Positions 27,869-38,872 of a DNA stretch of 64,000 nucleotides are shown here, piece by piece. Both the position numbers and the translations under genes were made by a program. This stretch comes from Mesorhizobium sp. B2-1-8 (GTDB lineage Bacteria; Pseudomonadota; Alphaproteobacteria; Rhizobiales; Rhizobiaceae), in the NCBI RefSeq assembly GCF_006442545.2, contig NZ_CP083952.1, positions 3,821,501 to 3,885,500 on the forward strand, written 5' to 3'. Numbering within the stretch: the first letter of the stretch is position 1; each line of letters starts with the position of its first letter. A model generated the notes under the pieces. The model was not told the origin of the DNA. It saw nothing but the letters and a program-made list of their open reading frames with translations, and ran no database searches.

Positions 27869-27934
27869 ATGATCTGGCGGGTGCAATTCCATCACTTCGA
27901 CATGTCGTTCCTCCGGTTCTGGAGAAGGCGCTGA
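27869..27934 (+). CDS. Possible 21-codon micro-ORF filling the urtD-urtE gap
   Basis: ATG at 27869 opens a frame of 21 residues (very basic and aromatic: MIWRVQFHH...RFWRRR) that ends in TGA two bases before the urtE ATG. GGGGAG at the urtD end lies in front of it. It spans the only sizeable gap between the four distal urt genes. It may couple translation to urtE or may be chance; coding potential cannot be judged at this length. Confidence 0.3.
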   Translation: MIWRVQFHHFDMSFLRFWRRR

Positions 27935-27935
27935 C

Positions 27936-28631
27936 ATGCTCGAAGTTTCCAATGCCACGCTCCACTATGGCGCCGCCCAGGCGCTGCGCGGCGTGTCACT
28001 GAAGGCGGGTGCGGGCAAGATCACCTGCGTGCTCGGCCGTAACGGCGTCGGCAAGACCAGTTTGATGAGATCGATCGTCGGCCACCACCGGCTGACGAGC
28101 GGAAGCGTTGCCTTCGAGGGGAAGGCGCTCGACCGGAGCGCGGCGTATGACCGCGCCCGGTCGGGCATCGCATTCGTGCCGCAGGGCAGGGAGATTTTTC
28201 CGCTGCTCAGCGTGCGGGAAAACCTCGAATCCGGCTTCGCCCCCTTGAGGCGCGCCGACCGCAACGTGCCGGCGCACGTTTTCGAGCTGTTTCCGGTGCT
28301 GAGGCAGATGCTTGGCCGCCGTGGCGGCGATCTTTCCGGCGGTCAACAACAGCAGTTGGCCATCGGCAGGGCGCTGGTAATGCGGCCGAAGCTGCTGGTG
28401 CTCGATGAGCCGACCGAAGGCATCCAGCCCTCTGTCATCAAGGATATCGGCCGCGCCATACGCTATCTGCGCGACCAGGCCGGCATCGCGGTGCTGCTGG
28501 TCGAACAGTATCTCGACTTCTGCCGCGAACTCGCCGACGAGGTCAACATCATGGATCGCGGCCAGATCGTCCACACCGGCCCGGCGGAAGATTTGGACCG
28601 GGCTGATGTTCGCAAATTCCTCACGGTCTAG
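27936..28631 (+). CDS. urtE: Urea ABC transporter, ATP-binding protein UrtE
   Basis: A 231-residue ATPase of the LivF branch. Walker A GRNGVGKTS, a canonical signature LSGGQQQQ, Walker B LLVLDEPTEGIQP and the switch region VEQYLDF (a Gln in the His position, as in LivF proteins). It completes the urea importer. No urease structural genes follow in this window, so urea hydrolysis must be encoded elsewhere. Confidence 0.95.
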   Translation: MLEVSNATLHYGAAQALRGVSLKAGAGKITCVLGRNGVGKTSLMRSIVGHHRLTSGSVAFEGKALDRSAAYDRARSGIAFVPQGREIFPLLSVRENLESGFAPLRRADRNVPAHVFELFPVLRQMLGRRGGDLSGGQQQQLAIGRALVMRPKLLVLDEPTEGIQPSVIKDIGRAIRYLRDQAGIAVLLVEQYLDFCRELADEVNIMDRGQIVHTGPAEDLDRADVRKFLTV

Positions 28632-28641
28632 AATCGGCACT

Positions 28642-28667
28642 GAACTTCATTTGAAGATTTGAAGTTC
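28642..28667. other. Inverted repeat just after urtE
   Basis: GAACTTCA (28642-28649) and TGAAGTTC (28660-28667) form an 8-bp stem, with a nested CTTCA/TGAAG inside. There is no proper T-run, so it is only a weak candidate for the end of the urt transcript. Confidence 0.35.
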
Positions 28668-28894
28668 TTGGCAAGTCCAATATTTCTTCCGTCCATCATC
28701 TGCGTCTCTGGCACATGCAATATCGCATGCTAGTCTTTTCCAGGCTTTGTGAGTCGGCCGCTTCCGTATCAGTCTGGTTATCGCAGATCGAGGCGCGGCG
28801 AAGGTTCTGCAAGTTCCACGCAAGCAAGGCTTCCTAGCTTCCCCGATCTGATTGTCGTTCAAACGCGTTTGGGCACACAGGCTAAGGGACAGCC

Positions 28895-29071
28895 ATGGAA
28901 CGTTACGTCGAGGACTACCAGAAGCGGCGGCTTACCGAACGCGTCGACATCATCGCCGCCATCAATATCTTGAGGTCACAGGGCTGCGACTACGACGATC
29001 TGATCGAGGAGATCACCAAGGTCTTCTACGTCGACCTCGATGCCTTCAATGAAATCGTCATGGCGGCCTAA
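28895..29071 (+). CDS. Small conserved-looking protein of unknown function
   Basis: A 58-residue, charged, helical protein (MERYVEDYQKRRLTERVDIIAA...). AAGGGAC precedes its ATG at a plausible distance, and its composition is that of a real protein rather than a shadow frame. About 260 bases separate it from urtE, so it probably has its own promoter. It shows no signal peptide, membrane helix or recognised motif. Confidence 0.6.
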   Translation: MERYVEDYQKRRLTERVDIIAAINILRSQGCDYDDLIEEITKVFYVDLDAFNEIVMAA

Positions 29072-29119
29072 GGGCGGCCTCCGCTATCCAACAATCACAG
29101 GCTCGGCATGTACGCGTGA

Positions 29120-30271
29120 TCAACTCGCGCGTCGGAAGGGAGAGGCGGTCATGACGCGGTTGCGACCGCCTCGCTTGGCGTCGTAGAGCGCCTTGTCGGC
29201 GGCGTTGAGCACTTTGTCGAAGCTGAGCCCTTCCTTGGTGCCAAACGCAAAACCGGCGCTCACCGTGCAGCTCAGCGAGCCGTTTTCGGTTTCTATCTGC
29301 CGCGTCGCGAACACGGCCCGGATGCGCTCTGCCGATTCCTCGACCGTTTCCGGCAGAGTGCGCTTCAGCACCAGTGCGAATTCTTCGCCGCCCATGCGCG
29401 CGGCGACGTCGGTCGGGCGAAGATTGCCAGCGAGTTCCCTGGCGAACACCTTCAGCACCTCATCGCCCGCCGCGTGGCCGAATTCGTCGTTGATGGCTTT
29501 GAAATTGTCGAGGTCGAAGACGACCACCGCGGTAAAGGCGCCAACCGGGACGTCGCCGTGCATCTCGAACAGAGCGCGCCGGTTGAGCAGGCCGGTCAAG
29601 GAATCCGTCAGGGCGTTACGGCGGTGGTGCCGCGCCAGACGCCCCTGGTTGAGGGCAAGCGAAAGCGCGCCAATACCCGTCATGCTGGCGATAACCACGA
29701 TGAGGCTGAACTCCTCGGCCCAGTTGCTTGGTGCGTGTCCGAGCACCAGTTCGCCATCCCAGGCGAGAACCATGGCGCAGAGCGCGAAGGACGTGGCCGT
29801 GGCCGAATAGAGCGCGGTGATGCCGATCGTCAGGGCGGGTGCCTCATCGCGGCCTCTCCAATATTCGAACGCCGTGGCGAACAGGAGCAAGGCGGCGAAC
29901 ATGTTCTCGAACATGAAGCCGAGGCCGTCATAACCCAAACCCATGGGAGGCAACGCTATCACCAAGGAAACGCAACCCCACAGCGCCCGCGGCAAGGGCG
30001 AGCCGCCGGTTCGAAACTGATAGGCAGCACCCAGCATGGCCGAAAAGCCGATCAGCAGGAACGCCGAGGTGGCGATGCCGAGCAGGCGTCCCGGCATCTC
30101 GATATAGGCGTCATAGATGGAGATATCGCCGACCACGAACACCAGGCTGATCGCCCATGTAAGCAGGAATTTTTCCGTGCGGGCGGTCAGCCACATGCCA
30201 AACAATGTGAGGCTGAGGCAAGCGGCGGAGAACCCGACGGCCAGCAGAAGCGAAGTGTAGTCGAGCGACAT
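29120..30271 (-). CDS. Membrane-bound diguanylate cyclase (GGDEF domain)
   Basis: A 383-residue protein. Six or seven transmembrane helices fill residues 1-215 and a C-terminal GGDEF domain follows (from TDSLTGLLNRRALF). The active site reads GGEEF, an accepted catalytic variant. An inhibitory I-site RPTD lies exactly five residues before it, so it should make cyclic di-GMP from two GTP and be product-inhibited. The start at MSLDYTS follows AGAGGGG; a longer frame to 30337 lacks support. The signal sensed by the membrane part is unknown. Confidence 0.9.
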   Translation of the reverse strand: MSLDYTSLLLAVGFSAACLSLTLFGMWLTARTEKFLLTWAISLVFVVGDISIYDAYIEMPGRLLGIATSAFLLIGFSAMLGAAYQFRTGGSPLPRALWGCVSLVIALPPMGLGYDGLGFMFENMFAALLLFATAFEYWRGRDEAPALTIGITALYSATATSFALCAMVLAWDGELVLGHAPSNWAEEFSLIVVIASMTGIGALSLALNQGRLARHHRRNALTDSLTGLLNRRALFEMHGDVPVGAFTAVVVFDLDNFKAINDEFGHAAGDEVLKVFARELAGNLRPTDVAARMGGEEFALVLKRTLPETVEESAERIRAVFATRQIETENGSLSCTVSAGFAFGTKEGLSFDKVLNAADKALYDAKRGGRNRVMTASPFRRAS

Positions 30272-30389
30272 GCCCCTCTTTCCCTGCCGGCGGCGGTCCC
30301 ATCTCTGCGGCTTGGCGTCGGCGCATTCATGCGGCAAGGAAGTGTCGATAAGGTTACGATGGCCCGAGAACGCCAGGGATTTCCCTGTG

Positions 30390-30650
30390 TCAGAGAATTG
30401 CCACCGACAACAGCATGATGATGCCGACCGCCATCATCAGCAAACCCGGCCAATGTTGCGAGAGGCCCAGGAAGCGAAGGCCACGCCGGGGTGGCTCAAG
30501 CGTCGGACCCGTCATTGCCAGGTTTGGCTTCGGTTGATCCGAGCCCACAGCCACCGAGCCGCCGCTCAACTGGCCGCGCCTCAGAGCTGCAACCGCCATG
30601 TACACAACGCCGGCTATAGTCAGCAGCGCTCCGATGAGGATGATAGCCAT
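30390..30650 (-). CDS. Small two-helix membrane protein
   Basis: An 86-residue protein with one hydrophobic helix at each end (IILIGALLTIAGVVYMAVAAL and GLLMMAVGIIMLLSVAIL), joined by a polar loop of about 40 residues. A GAGGAGAG site sets the ATG at 30650. The family is not recognised. It stands alone between the cyclase and DUF72 genes on the same strand. Confidence 0.6.
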   Translation of the reverse strand: MAIILIGALLTIAGVVYMAVAALRRGQLSGGSVAVGSDQPKPNLAMTGPTLEPPRRGLRFLGLSQHWPGLLMMAVGIIMLLSVAIL

Positions 30651-30811
30651 CTCTCCTCGCTTTTGCCCACCCGGCCGCCATTGAAACCGGCTCTCGGCGA
30701 GATAGGCGAAACGGTCAAGATGCCCCGCAGGTTCCGAACACGCACCAACACCCGACCTCGAAGTCGCGACAAAAGACATGGCCGCGGCGCAAGCTTGCCA
30801 CTTTAATCGGC

Positions 30812-31618
30812 TTAATCGGCCACACGCTTCATCAGCGCCATCGCCCCGAAGGGCGCGCGCACCTTGCCCTCGGTGATGAAGTAGACGAACACGTCGCGCG
30901 GCAGGACCGGGGCGTCGGTGGCGGGGTCGGCGCGCCGCAGATCGGCCGGCTGCTTGCCTTCCGCCCAGATTTTTGCGCGCGCTGCCCATTCGTCGAGGCC
31001 CTTTGGCGTGTAGCAATCAGGATTGTCGTCGCTACCGGTCTGCAGCCGCGCATAGACGAAATCGCCGGTGATATCGGCGATGTCAGGATATTTGGCATGG
31101 TCGGCATTGACGATCGCCGCCTTGTATTTTCGGGCAAGCGCGGCGAATTCCGGCACGATAAAGCTGTCGTTGCGGACTTCGAGCGCGTGGCGCAGCGCGA
31201 CGCCGTCCTGCCTTTCCGGCAGCAGCTTCAGAAACGCTTCGAAATCGTCCGGATCGAACTTCTTGGTCGGCGCGAACTGCCACAGGATCGGCCCGAGCTT
31301 GTCGCCGAGTGCTGCAACGCCGGAACCCAGGAAACGCATCATCGATTCACCGGCTTCGCCCAGCACGCGCCTGTTGGTGACGAAGCGGTTGCCTTTCAGC
31401 GAATAGACGAAACCGTCGGGCGCCTCGTTGGCCCATTTGACGAAGGTCGGCTCCTTAAAGCTCGAATAATAGGTGCCGTTGACCTCGATGCTCGGCACCT
31501 GCCGGGTGGCATATTGCAGCTGTTTCGCCTTCGACAGTTTTTCGGGATAGAAGGACGTGTCCCAAGGCTCGAAGGTCCAGCCGCCCATGCCGGCGCGGAT
31601 TGTTCCCGATGTGCTCAT
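30812..31618 (-). CDS. DUF72 family protein
   Basis: A 268-residue TIM-barrel protein of DUF72 (COG1801, YecE-like), biochemical function unknown. Family markers are GMGGWTFEPW near the N-terminus, SIEVNGTYYSSFKEPTF, FVYSLKGNRFVTN, and PILWQFAPTKKF in the middle. The start at MSTSGT follows a good GGGAGG site; a longer frame to 31831 overlaps the neighbouring acetyltransferase. It lies 28 bases downstream of that gene and probably shares its transcript, which begins at uvrA. Confidence 0.85.
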   Translation of the reverse strand: MSTSGTIRAGMGGWTFEPWDTSFYPEKLSKAKQLQYATRQVPSIEVNGTYYSSFKEPTFVKWANEAPDGFVYSLKGNRFVTNRRVLGEAGESMMRFLGSGVAALGDKLGPILWQFAPTKKFDPDDFEAFLKLLPERQDGVALRHALEVRNDSFIVPEFAALARKYKAAIVNADHAKYPDIADITGDFVYARLQTGSDDNPDCYTPKGLDEWAARAKIWAEGKQPADLRRADPATDAPVLPRDVFVYFITEGKVRAPFGAMALMKRVAD

Positions 31619-31646
31619 TGTCGTCCTCCCAGATTTCTCAAAGCGA

Positions 31647-32152
31647 TCAGGCTGCGGTGGGCCTGTCGACGGGTTTGGCCATGTCGACCAGTATCCACCC
31701 TGGCTGATAGGGGTTGGGCCGGCGACCCGTTTCGTGAAAACCATAGGCGAGATAGAGCGCGATGTTCCGCTCCATCTTGGCGTTGGTGTAGAGCCGCACC
31801 TCCGACAAACCCCACAGACGCGCTTGTTCATCCGCGTGATCGAGCAGCGCGATGCCGAGTTTTTTGCCCTGAAAAGCAGGGGAGACGGCGACGCTGAAGA
31901 TCATCGCGTGATCGGAATGGCGCTCCAGTGTGATCAGTCCGGCAAGCGCGTCGCCACTTTCCAGAAGCCAGACTTCGCCTTGGGCGATGCGTGGCGCGTA
32001 GTCCTCGGTAACCGGGATCGGTGGCGCGTCGAGTATCGCATTGTAGGGAGCATAGGCCGCTTGCGTCAGCGCGACGATCGCGGCGAGATCTTCGGGACGG
32101 GCAAGCCTCATGCCAAAGCGGCTCTGGACCGTGATCAGACCATCCTCTGTCA

Positions 32153-32153
<1 letters not shown>
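31647..32153 (-). CDS. GNAT family N-acetyltransferase
   Basis: A 168-residue acetyl-CoA-dependent acyltransferase. The N-terminal strand-helix (MRLARPEDLAAIVALTQAAY), the acetyl-CoA-binding motif FQGKKLGIALLDHADEQA, and the C-terminal NIALYLAYGFHETGRRPN pattern are clear. The ATG overlaps the uvrA stop (ATGA), with a GTG one codon earlier as alternative, so it is coupled to uvrA. The substrate is unknown. Confidence 0.87.
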
Positions 32154-35074
<2,921 letters not shown>

Positions 35075-35225
35075 CGCCGGTCGCCGCCTCAGATCTGGAA
35101 TTCGTGGGATTGGCGGGTTTTCCCAGCCATCCCCTATGTAGTTCTTTTTGCCGCCACGTCGAGAGACGCCACAACTCCCGACAGAACTCGTTTAACCGTC
35201 TTTCGCGCGAAGGGGCAAGCAGAAA

Positions 35226-35240
35226 GAACAAAGGCCGAAC
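35226..35240. promoter_or_regulatory. LexA (SOS) box upstream of uvrA
   Basis: GAAC-AAAGGCC-GAAC is an exact match to the alphaproteobacterial LexA motif GAAC-N7-GAAC. It lies 152 bases before the uvrA ATG, with no other gene between. Confidence 0.75.
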
Positions 35241-35697
35241 ACGCTCCTGACAAAGCTGTGCGGAAACTGACCTGGACGTAACCTCCCGGCGATCACATTT
35301 TCCCGTAACCGGCTATTGATGGTTGACGCGGCCAACTCACGGGAGCAGTCTTCGGAAGTCAGCGAAGCCGGCCGTCTTTCGATGGCCTCGCCGCCCCAAG
35401 GCGGCCTGCGAGACGCCGCAGGCATTAGCGATTTGCGCTTCGCCAGGACAATGTCGCAATGGACACAGGAGCGGAGCATGACGCCACCGGATAGTCCACC
35501 AGGGCTTCAGTTGTCACTGGAGCCGCGGCAGGCATAAGTGCCAGAGGCAGGCGTTTGCGCCGCCCGACAAACCGTGACCTGCCGTATTCCTTAAAATCAG
35601 AGACTATGGTCGGATCGTCGGCTGAATGCCGCGAAGCATCCGAAATCGAACGCCGGCAGTACACTCCCGGCAAGAATGGATTAAAAATCCAGAAAGA
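35241..35697. other. Non-coding stretch between uvrA and a small secreted-protein gene
   Basis: The whole gap from the uvrA start (35074) to the next gene (35768) is 693 bases. Besides the LexA box and the terminator near its right end, I see no gene. Short frames of 60-130 codons on both strands have poor composition for proteins and no ribosome sites. It could be a decayed gene or hold an RNA I cannot recognise. Confidence 0.5.
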
Positions 35698-35740
35698 AGC
35701 CCCGTCCGTTTGCCCAAGGCACGGCGGGGCTGTTCTTTTT
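35698..35740. terminator. Bidirectional-looking terminator hairpin
   Basis: AGCCCCG...CGG (35698-35708) pairs with CGGCGGGGCT (35722-35731). On the plus strand it is followed by GTTCTTTTT; on the minus strand by TCTTTC and then an AT-rich tail. It sits 28 bases past the stop of the minus-strand gene and most likely ends that transcript. Confidence 0.65.
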
Positions 35741-35767
35741 GGGCGACGGCTTGCGTTGGCGGCCTGC

Positions 35768-36067
35768 CTATCTGGGCGGCTTGATCCCGCCAACTCCGAC
35801 ATCGACGGTGATGCTGCCGGAAATCCTGACATCCGTATCGCCGATCCTGAACTGTCCGTTGCCGCTGCTGGGGAACGCGTCGTCTGGTTCGGGCGCCGGG
35901 GCCGGCTTGGCGATGCGATAGTCGCCGGTCACGCCAGGCAGGGCACCTTTTTGCGCCGACAACGAAGCGTCGTCTGCAAGTGCCGAACTGGACGCAAGGC
36001 CGACGATGGCAAGCACCATGGCGGCTGCGACACGGTGCGATGTTCCGGATCGATGAGTGTCGGTCAT
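35768..36067 (-). CDS. Small secreted protein of unknown function
   Basis: A 99-residue protein with a signal peptide (hydrophobic VAAAMVLAIVGLASSSALA), a Pro/Ala linker (KPAPAPEPDD), and a short C-terminal part ending GVGGIKPPR (GDTDVRISGSITVDVGVGG) that looks like a small beta-structure or repeat end. The start is ATG 36067, after GGGGG. A terminator follows. The family is not recognised. Confidence 0.6.
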   Translation of the reverse strand: MTDTHRSGTSHRVAAAMVLAIVGLASSSALADDASLSAQKGALPGVTGDYRIAKPAPAPEPDDAFPSSGNGQFRIGDTDVRISGSITVDVGVGGIKPPR

Positions 36068-36155
36068 CCCCCTGTTATAGGGACCTGCCGCCAGCGGAAC
36101 CAGATCGGTGTCGTCAAATTTTCGACACCTAACAGGATCTGATCTGGCCTCTGCT

Positions 36156-36761
36156 TCACGCCGCCTTTTTGCGGGTGTCGAAGACATGGTCGACAATGCC
36201 CCATGCCTGGGCCTCGCGGGCCGTCATGAAATGGTCGCGGTCGAGCGTGCGCTCGACCTCTTCATAGCTGCGGCCACAATGCTGGGCGTAGAGTTCGGTC
36301 ATGTGGCGTTTGGTCTGGCCAATGCGTTCGGCGTGCCGCTGGATGTCGGAAGCCTGGCCCTGGAAGCCGCCCAGCGGCTGATGCAGCAGGATGGTGGCGT
36401 TCGGCAGCGCGATGCGGCGCCCGGCCGCACCCGCCATCAGCAGGAACGATCCCATCGATGCGGCAAAGCCCATGCACACGGTCGACACCGGACAGCTGAT
36501 ATACTGCATCGTGTCGTAGATGGCGAAGCCGCTGGTCACCATGCCACCGGGCGAGTTGATGTAGAGCGAGATCTCCTTCTCGGGATTGTCCGACTCCAGC
36601 GACAAAAGCTGCGCGCAGACCAGCGCCGAGACGTCGTCGTTGATCTCGCCGTTGATGAAGACGATGCGCTCGCGCAGCAGCCGTGAAAAAATGTCGAAGG
36701 CACGTTCGCCGCGGCTCGATTGCTCGATGACCATCGGCACTAGACTGGCAACACCGCTCAT
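36156..36761 (-). CDS. clpP: ATP-dependent Clp protease proteolytic subunit
   Basis: Tetradecameric serine protease that degrades unfolded or tagged proteins with a ClpX or ClpA partner. The 201-residue protein shows catalytic Ser102 in GFAASMGS and His127 in LLHQPLGG, with the Asp in the RTLDRDHF segment near residue 175. No clpX or lon is adjacent, so it may be one of several ClpP paralogues rather than the clpP of a clpPX operon; rhizobia commonly carry more than one. It is separated from the SRPBCC gene by 24 bases on the same strand. Confidence 0.93.
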   Translation of the reverse strand: MSGVASLVPMVIEQSSRGERAFDIFSRLLRERIVFINGEINDDVSALVCAQLLSLESDNPEKEISLYINSPGGMVTSGFAIYDTMQYISCPVSTVCMGFAASMGSFLLMAGAAGRRIALPNATILLHQPLGGFQGQASDIQRHAERIGQTKRHMTELYAQHCGRSYEEVERTLDRDHFMTAREAQAWGIVDHVFDTRKKAA

Positions 36762-36784
36762 TTTCCTTCTCCGATTTTCCGTGT

Positions 36785-37246
36785 TCAGGCCGCGCGCAGC
36801 AGCTGAAGGCGTGGTGTGTTCGCGGCGATAGGTTTTCCGGCCCCGCGCAGCGAAAGCCGGCAGCCGGCGCCAGCCATCGCAACTGCGGGCATCGTCTTGC
36901 GGGCAAAGCCGTCATGGACGATGCGCAGATGCGTGCCGCCGGAGACGGTACGGGCGAGCGTGAAGGTGACGGTGCTGTCGAGCGGGTGCGCCGCATCGTC
37001 CGACTGCTCGCGCCAGGAATAGCGCAGCAGGCACTCGGGCTCGGCGTCGAGGATCTCGCATTCGATCGGCGCGTCAGACCCGGCGAAGGCAAAGCGGCTG
37101 CCAGTCCGAGGCCTAATGTCATTCGGCATCATCCAGGCGGCGAGCAATTCCGGCACGGTCAGCGCCCGCCAAACCTTTTCCGGCGGCTCGGCAAGGTCGT
37201 ATTCGAATTCGAGCGCATCTGGAGCGACTTCGCTTTGGCTCTTCAT
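36785..37246 (-). CDS. SRPBCC (AHSA1-like) protein
   Basis: A 153-residue START/SRPBCC protein, AHSA1 type ([26 protein letters not shown] at the start, a typical opening). The C-terminal half is less typical ([20 protein letters not shown]). It lies behind and overlaps by four bases an ArsR-type regulator, the common ArsR-SRPBCC pair in which the regulator controls a ligand-binding partner. The ligand is unknown. Confidence 0.85.
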   Translation of the reverse strand: MKSQSEVAPDALEFEYDLAEPPEKVWRALTVPELLAAWMMPNDIRPRTGSRFAFAGSDAPIECEILDAEPECLLRYSWREQSDDAAHPLDSTVTFTLARTVSGGTHLRIVHDGFARKTMPAVAMAGAGCRLSLRGAGKPIAANTPRLQLLRAA

Positions 37247-37557
37247 TGATCCATGTCCTTCAAAACGGCCTTCAGTCTTTCGATGCGTTCCGGCCAGAAC
37301 GTCCGATAGCGTTCAATCCAGGAGAGCAGCGGGGCAAGTCCCTGTGGATCGGCGCGGTAATAGGCGTTGCGGCCGGCACGCCGTTCGACCACCAGGCCGG
37401 CGCCGCGCAGCACCGCCAGATGCTGGGAGACGGCTGGCTGCGAAACCGTGAGGCCGCTGCGCAGTTCCGACACGCTCATCTCGCTCGTCGCGAGACGCTC
37501 GAAGACGGCGCGGCGCGTCGGGTCGGCCAGGGCGCGGAAAATCTCTGCTTCGATCAT
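37243..37557 (-). CDS. ArsR/SmtB-type transcriptional regulator
   Basis: A 104-residue winged-helix protein starting IFRALADPTRRAVFERLA, with the recognition helix VSQPAVSQHLAVLR. It lacks the CxC metal sites of arsenic or cadmium sensors, fitting the metal-independent subgroup that sits next to SRPBCC genes. A dyad (ATAAGT/ACTTAT) ten bases before its start suggests autoregulation. It overlaps the SRPBCC gene by four bases and is divergent from ssb. Confidence 0.9.
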   Translation of the reverse strand: MIEAEIFRALADPTRRAVFERLATSEMSVSELRSGLTVSQPAVSQHLAVLRGAGLVVERRAGRNAYYRADPQGLAPLLSWIERYRTFWPERIERLKAVLKDMDQ

Positions 37558-37566
37558 GGCAAAAGC

Positions 37567-37582
37567 ATAAGTCGATACTTAT
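37567..37582. promoter_or_regulatory. Dyad upstream of the ArsR-type gene
   Basis: ATAAGT (37567-37572) and ACTTAT (37577-37582) are inverted around CGAT, immediately upstream of the ArsR-type start. Its size and place suit an autoregulatory operator. Confidence 0.5.
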
Positions 37583-37641
37583 TGATTTGGCAAGCGCTGT
37601 TTTGAGACCCATATGCAGCGTGGAGGCATTGCTGCCATTCC

Positions 37642-37682
37642 TTGACAATCAGCGGCAGTGCATATAGGAACGAAAAGGGAAC
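37642..37682 (+). promoter_or_regulatory. ssb promoter region with a LexA (SOS) box
   Basis: TTGACA (37642-37647) is a consensus -35. GAAC-GAAAAGG-GAAC at 37668-37682 is an exact LexA motif placed where it would overlap the -10 region and start point. It lies 100 bases before the ssb ATG. LexA control of ssb is known in several bacteria. Confidence 0.75.
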
Positions 37683-37782
37683 AAAAACCTTGTGGGAAAA
37701 GCCAGCCTTGGCAGGCGGCTGACGTCGGTAGCCTGTAAGGTGCTGCGACAAAATTTGTTAGAGATGAGCGCGGAGAAATATC

Positions 37783-38301
37783 ATGGCGGGTAGCGTCAAC
37801 AAGGTCATTCTGGTCGGTAATCTCGGCGCGGACCCTGAAATCCGCCGCCTCAATTCGGGCGAGCCGGTCGTCAACATCCGCATCGCCACGTCGGAAAGCT
37901 GGCGCGACAAGAATTCCGGCGAGCGCAAGGAAAAGACCGAGTGGCATAACGTCGTCATCTTCAATGAGGGCATCGCCAAGGTGGCCGAGCAGTATCTGAA
38001 GAAGGGCATGAAGGTCTATGTCGAGGGCCAGCTGCAGACGCGCAAATGGCAGGACCAGACCGGTGCCGACAAATACACGACCGAAGTCGTGCTGCAGAAA
38101 TTCCGTGGCGAGTTGCAGATGCTCGACGCGCGCGGCCAGGGTGAGGGCGGTCAGGTCGGAGGCTACAGCGGTGGCGGCAGCAGCCGCGGTTCCGATTTCG
38201 GCCAGTCGAGCCCGAATGAAGGGTTCAACCGCGGTGGCGGCAACGCTCCCAGGGGTGGCGGTGGTTCGTCGCGCGAACTGGACGACGAAATTCCGTTCTG
38301 A
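37783..38301 (+). CDS. ssb: Single-stranded DNA-binding protein
   Basis: A 172-residue SSB. It has an OB-fold N-terminus ([19 protein letters not shown]...WHNVVIF), a glycine-rich disordered linker from about residue 115, and the acidic DDEIPF tip that recruits repair proteins. It coats single-stranded DNA in replication, recombination and repair. The ATG is preceded by CGGAG. It is monocistronic, with an SOS box upstream and a terminator downstream. Confidence 0.98.
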   Translation: MAGSVNKVILVGNLGADPEIRRLNSGEPVVNIRIATSESWRDKNSGERKEKTEWHNVVIFNEGIAKVAEQYLKKGMKVYVEGQLQTRKWQDQTGADKYTTEVVLQKFRGELQMLDARGQGEGGQVGGYSGGGSSRGSDFGQSSPNEGFNRGGGNAPRGGGGSSRELDDEIPF

Positions 38302-38342
38302 TCGGAAGCCGTACCAAACGGCGAATGCTTGTGCTCGATATG

Positions 38343-38374
38343 CCCCGAGGGTCCGGATGGACTTTCGGGGTTTT
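38343..38374 (+). terminator. Terminator of ssb
   Basis: CCCCGA...TCC and GGA...TCGGGG form an interrupted stem around a GGAT loop, followed by TTTT, about 40 bases after the ssb stop. Confidence 0.7.
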
Positions 38375-38429
38375 GCATTGGTGGTTTTGAGCTGACGCCA
38401 GCTCGATCAAGGGCTGAAAGGACTGAGCG

Positions 38430-38855
38430 ATGAAGGCACGGGTAAAGTGGGTCGAGGAGCGCACCTTCGTCGGCGAGTCCGGCAGCGGCCACAAGGTCGT
38501 GCTGGGCACGGCGTCCAGTCCGGAAGGCAAGACGCCGGGACCGAGCCCGATGGAGCTGGTGCTGATCGGCACCGGCGGCTGCTCGGCCTATGACGTCGTC
38601 CATATCCTCGAAAAAGGCCGCGAGGCGGTCGAGGACTGCGTGGTCGAACTCGACGCCGACCGGGCCGAGACCGACCCGAAGGTGTTCACCCGCATCCATA
38701 TGCATTTCATCGTCAAGGGCCATGCGCTGTCGCGCGACAAGGTCAAGCGCGCGATCGACCTTTCGATCGACAAATATTGCTCGGCTTCCGCCATGATGGC
38801 CAAGACGGCCACGCTTACGCATGATTTCGAGATCGTCGATACGGCGGCGAAGTAG
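38430..38855 (+). CDS. OsmC family peroxiredoxin-like protein (YhfA type)
   Basis: A 141-residue OsmC-fold protein. Both active-site Cys are present (GGCSAYDV near residue 50 and KYCSASAM near 115), so peroxide or hydroperoxide reduction by a thiol mechanism is likely. The short N-terminus and length match the YhfA branch rather than OsmC proper. It lies 128 bases after ssb, beyond a terminator, so it is probably an independent unit. Confidence 0.85.
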   Translation: MKARVKWVEERTFVGESGSGHKVVLGTASSPEGKTPGPSPMELVLIGTGGCSAYDVVHILEKGREAVEDCVVELDADRAETDPKVFTRIHMHFIVKGHALSRDKVKRAIDLSIDKYCSASAMMAKTATLTHDFEIVDTAAK

Positions 38856-38872
38856 GTTGAGCGGGATATCGC

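Noticed and set aside
35316..35537. A 73-codon plus-strand frame in the gap behind uvrA
   Set aside because: No ribosome site, low-quality composition and no recognised family.
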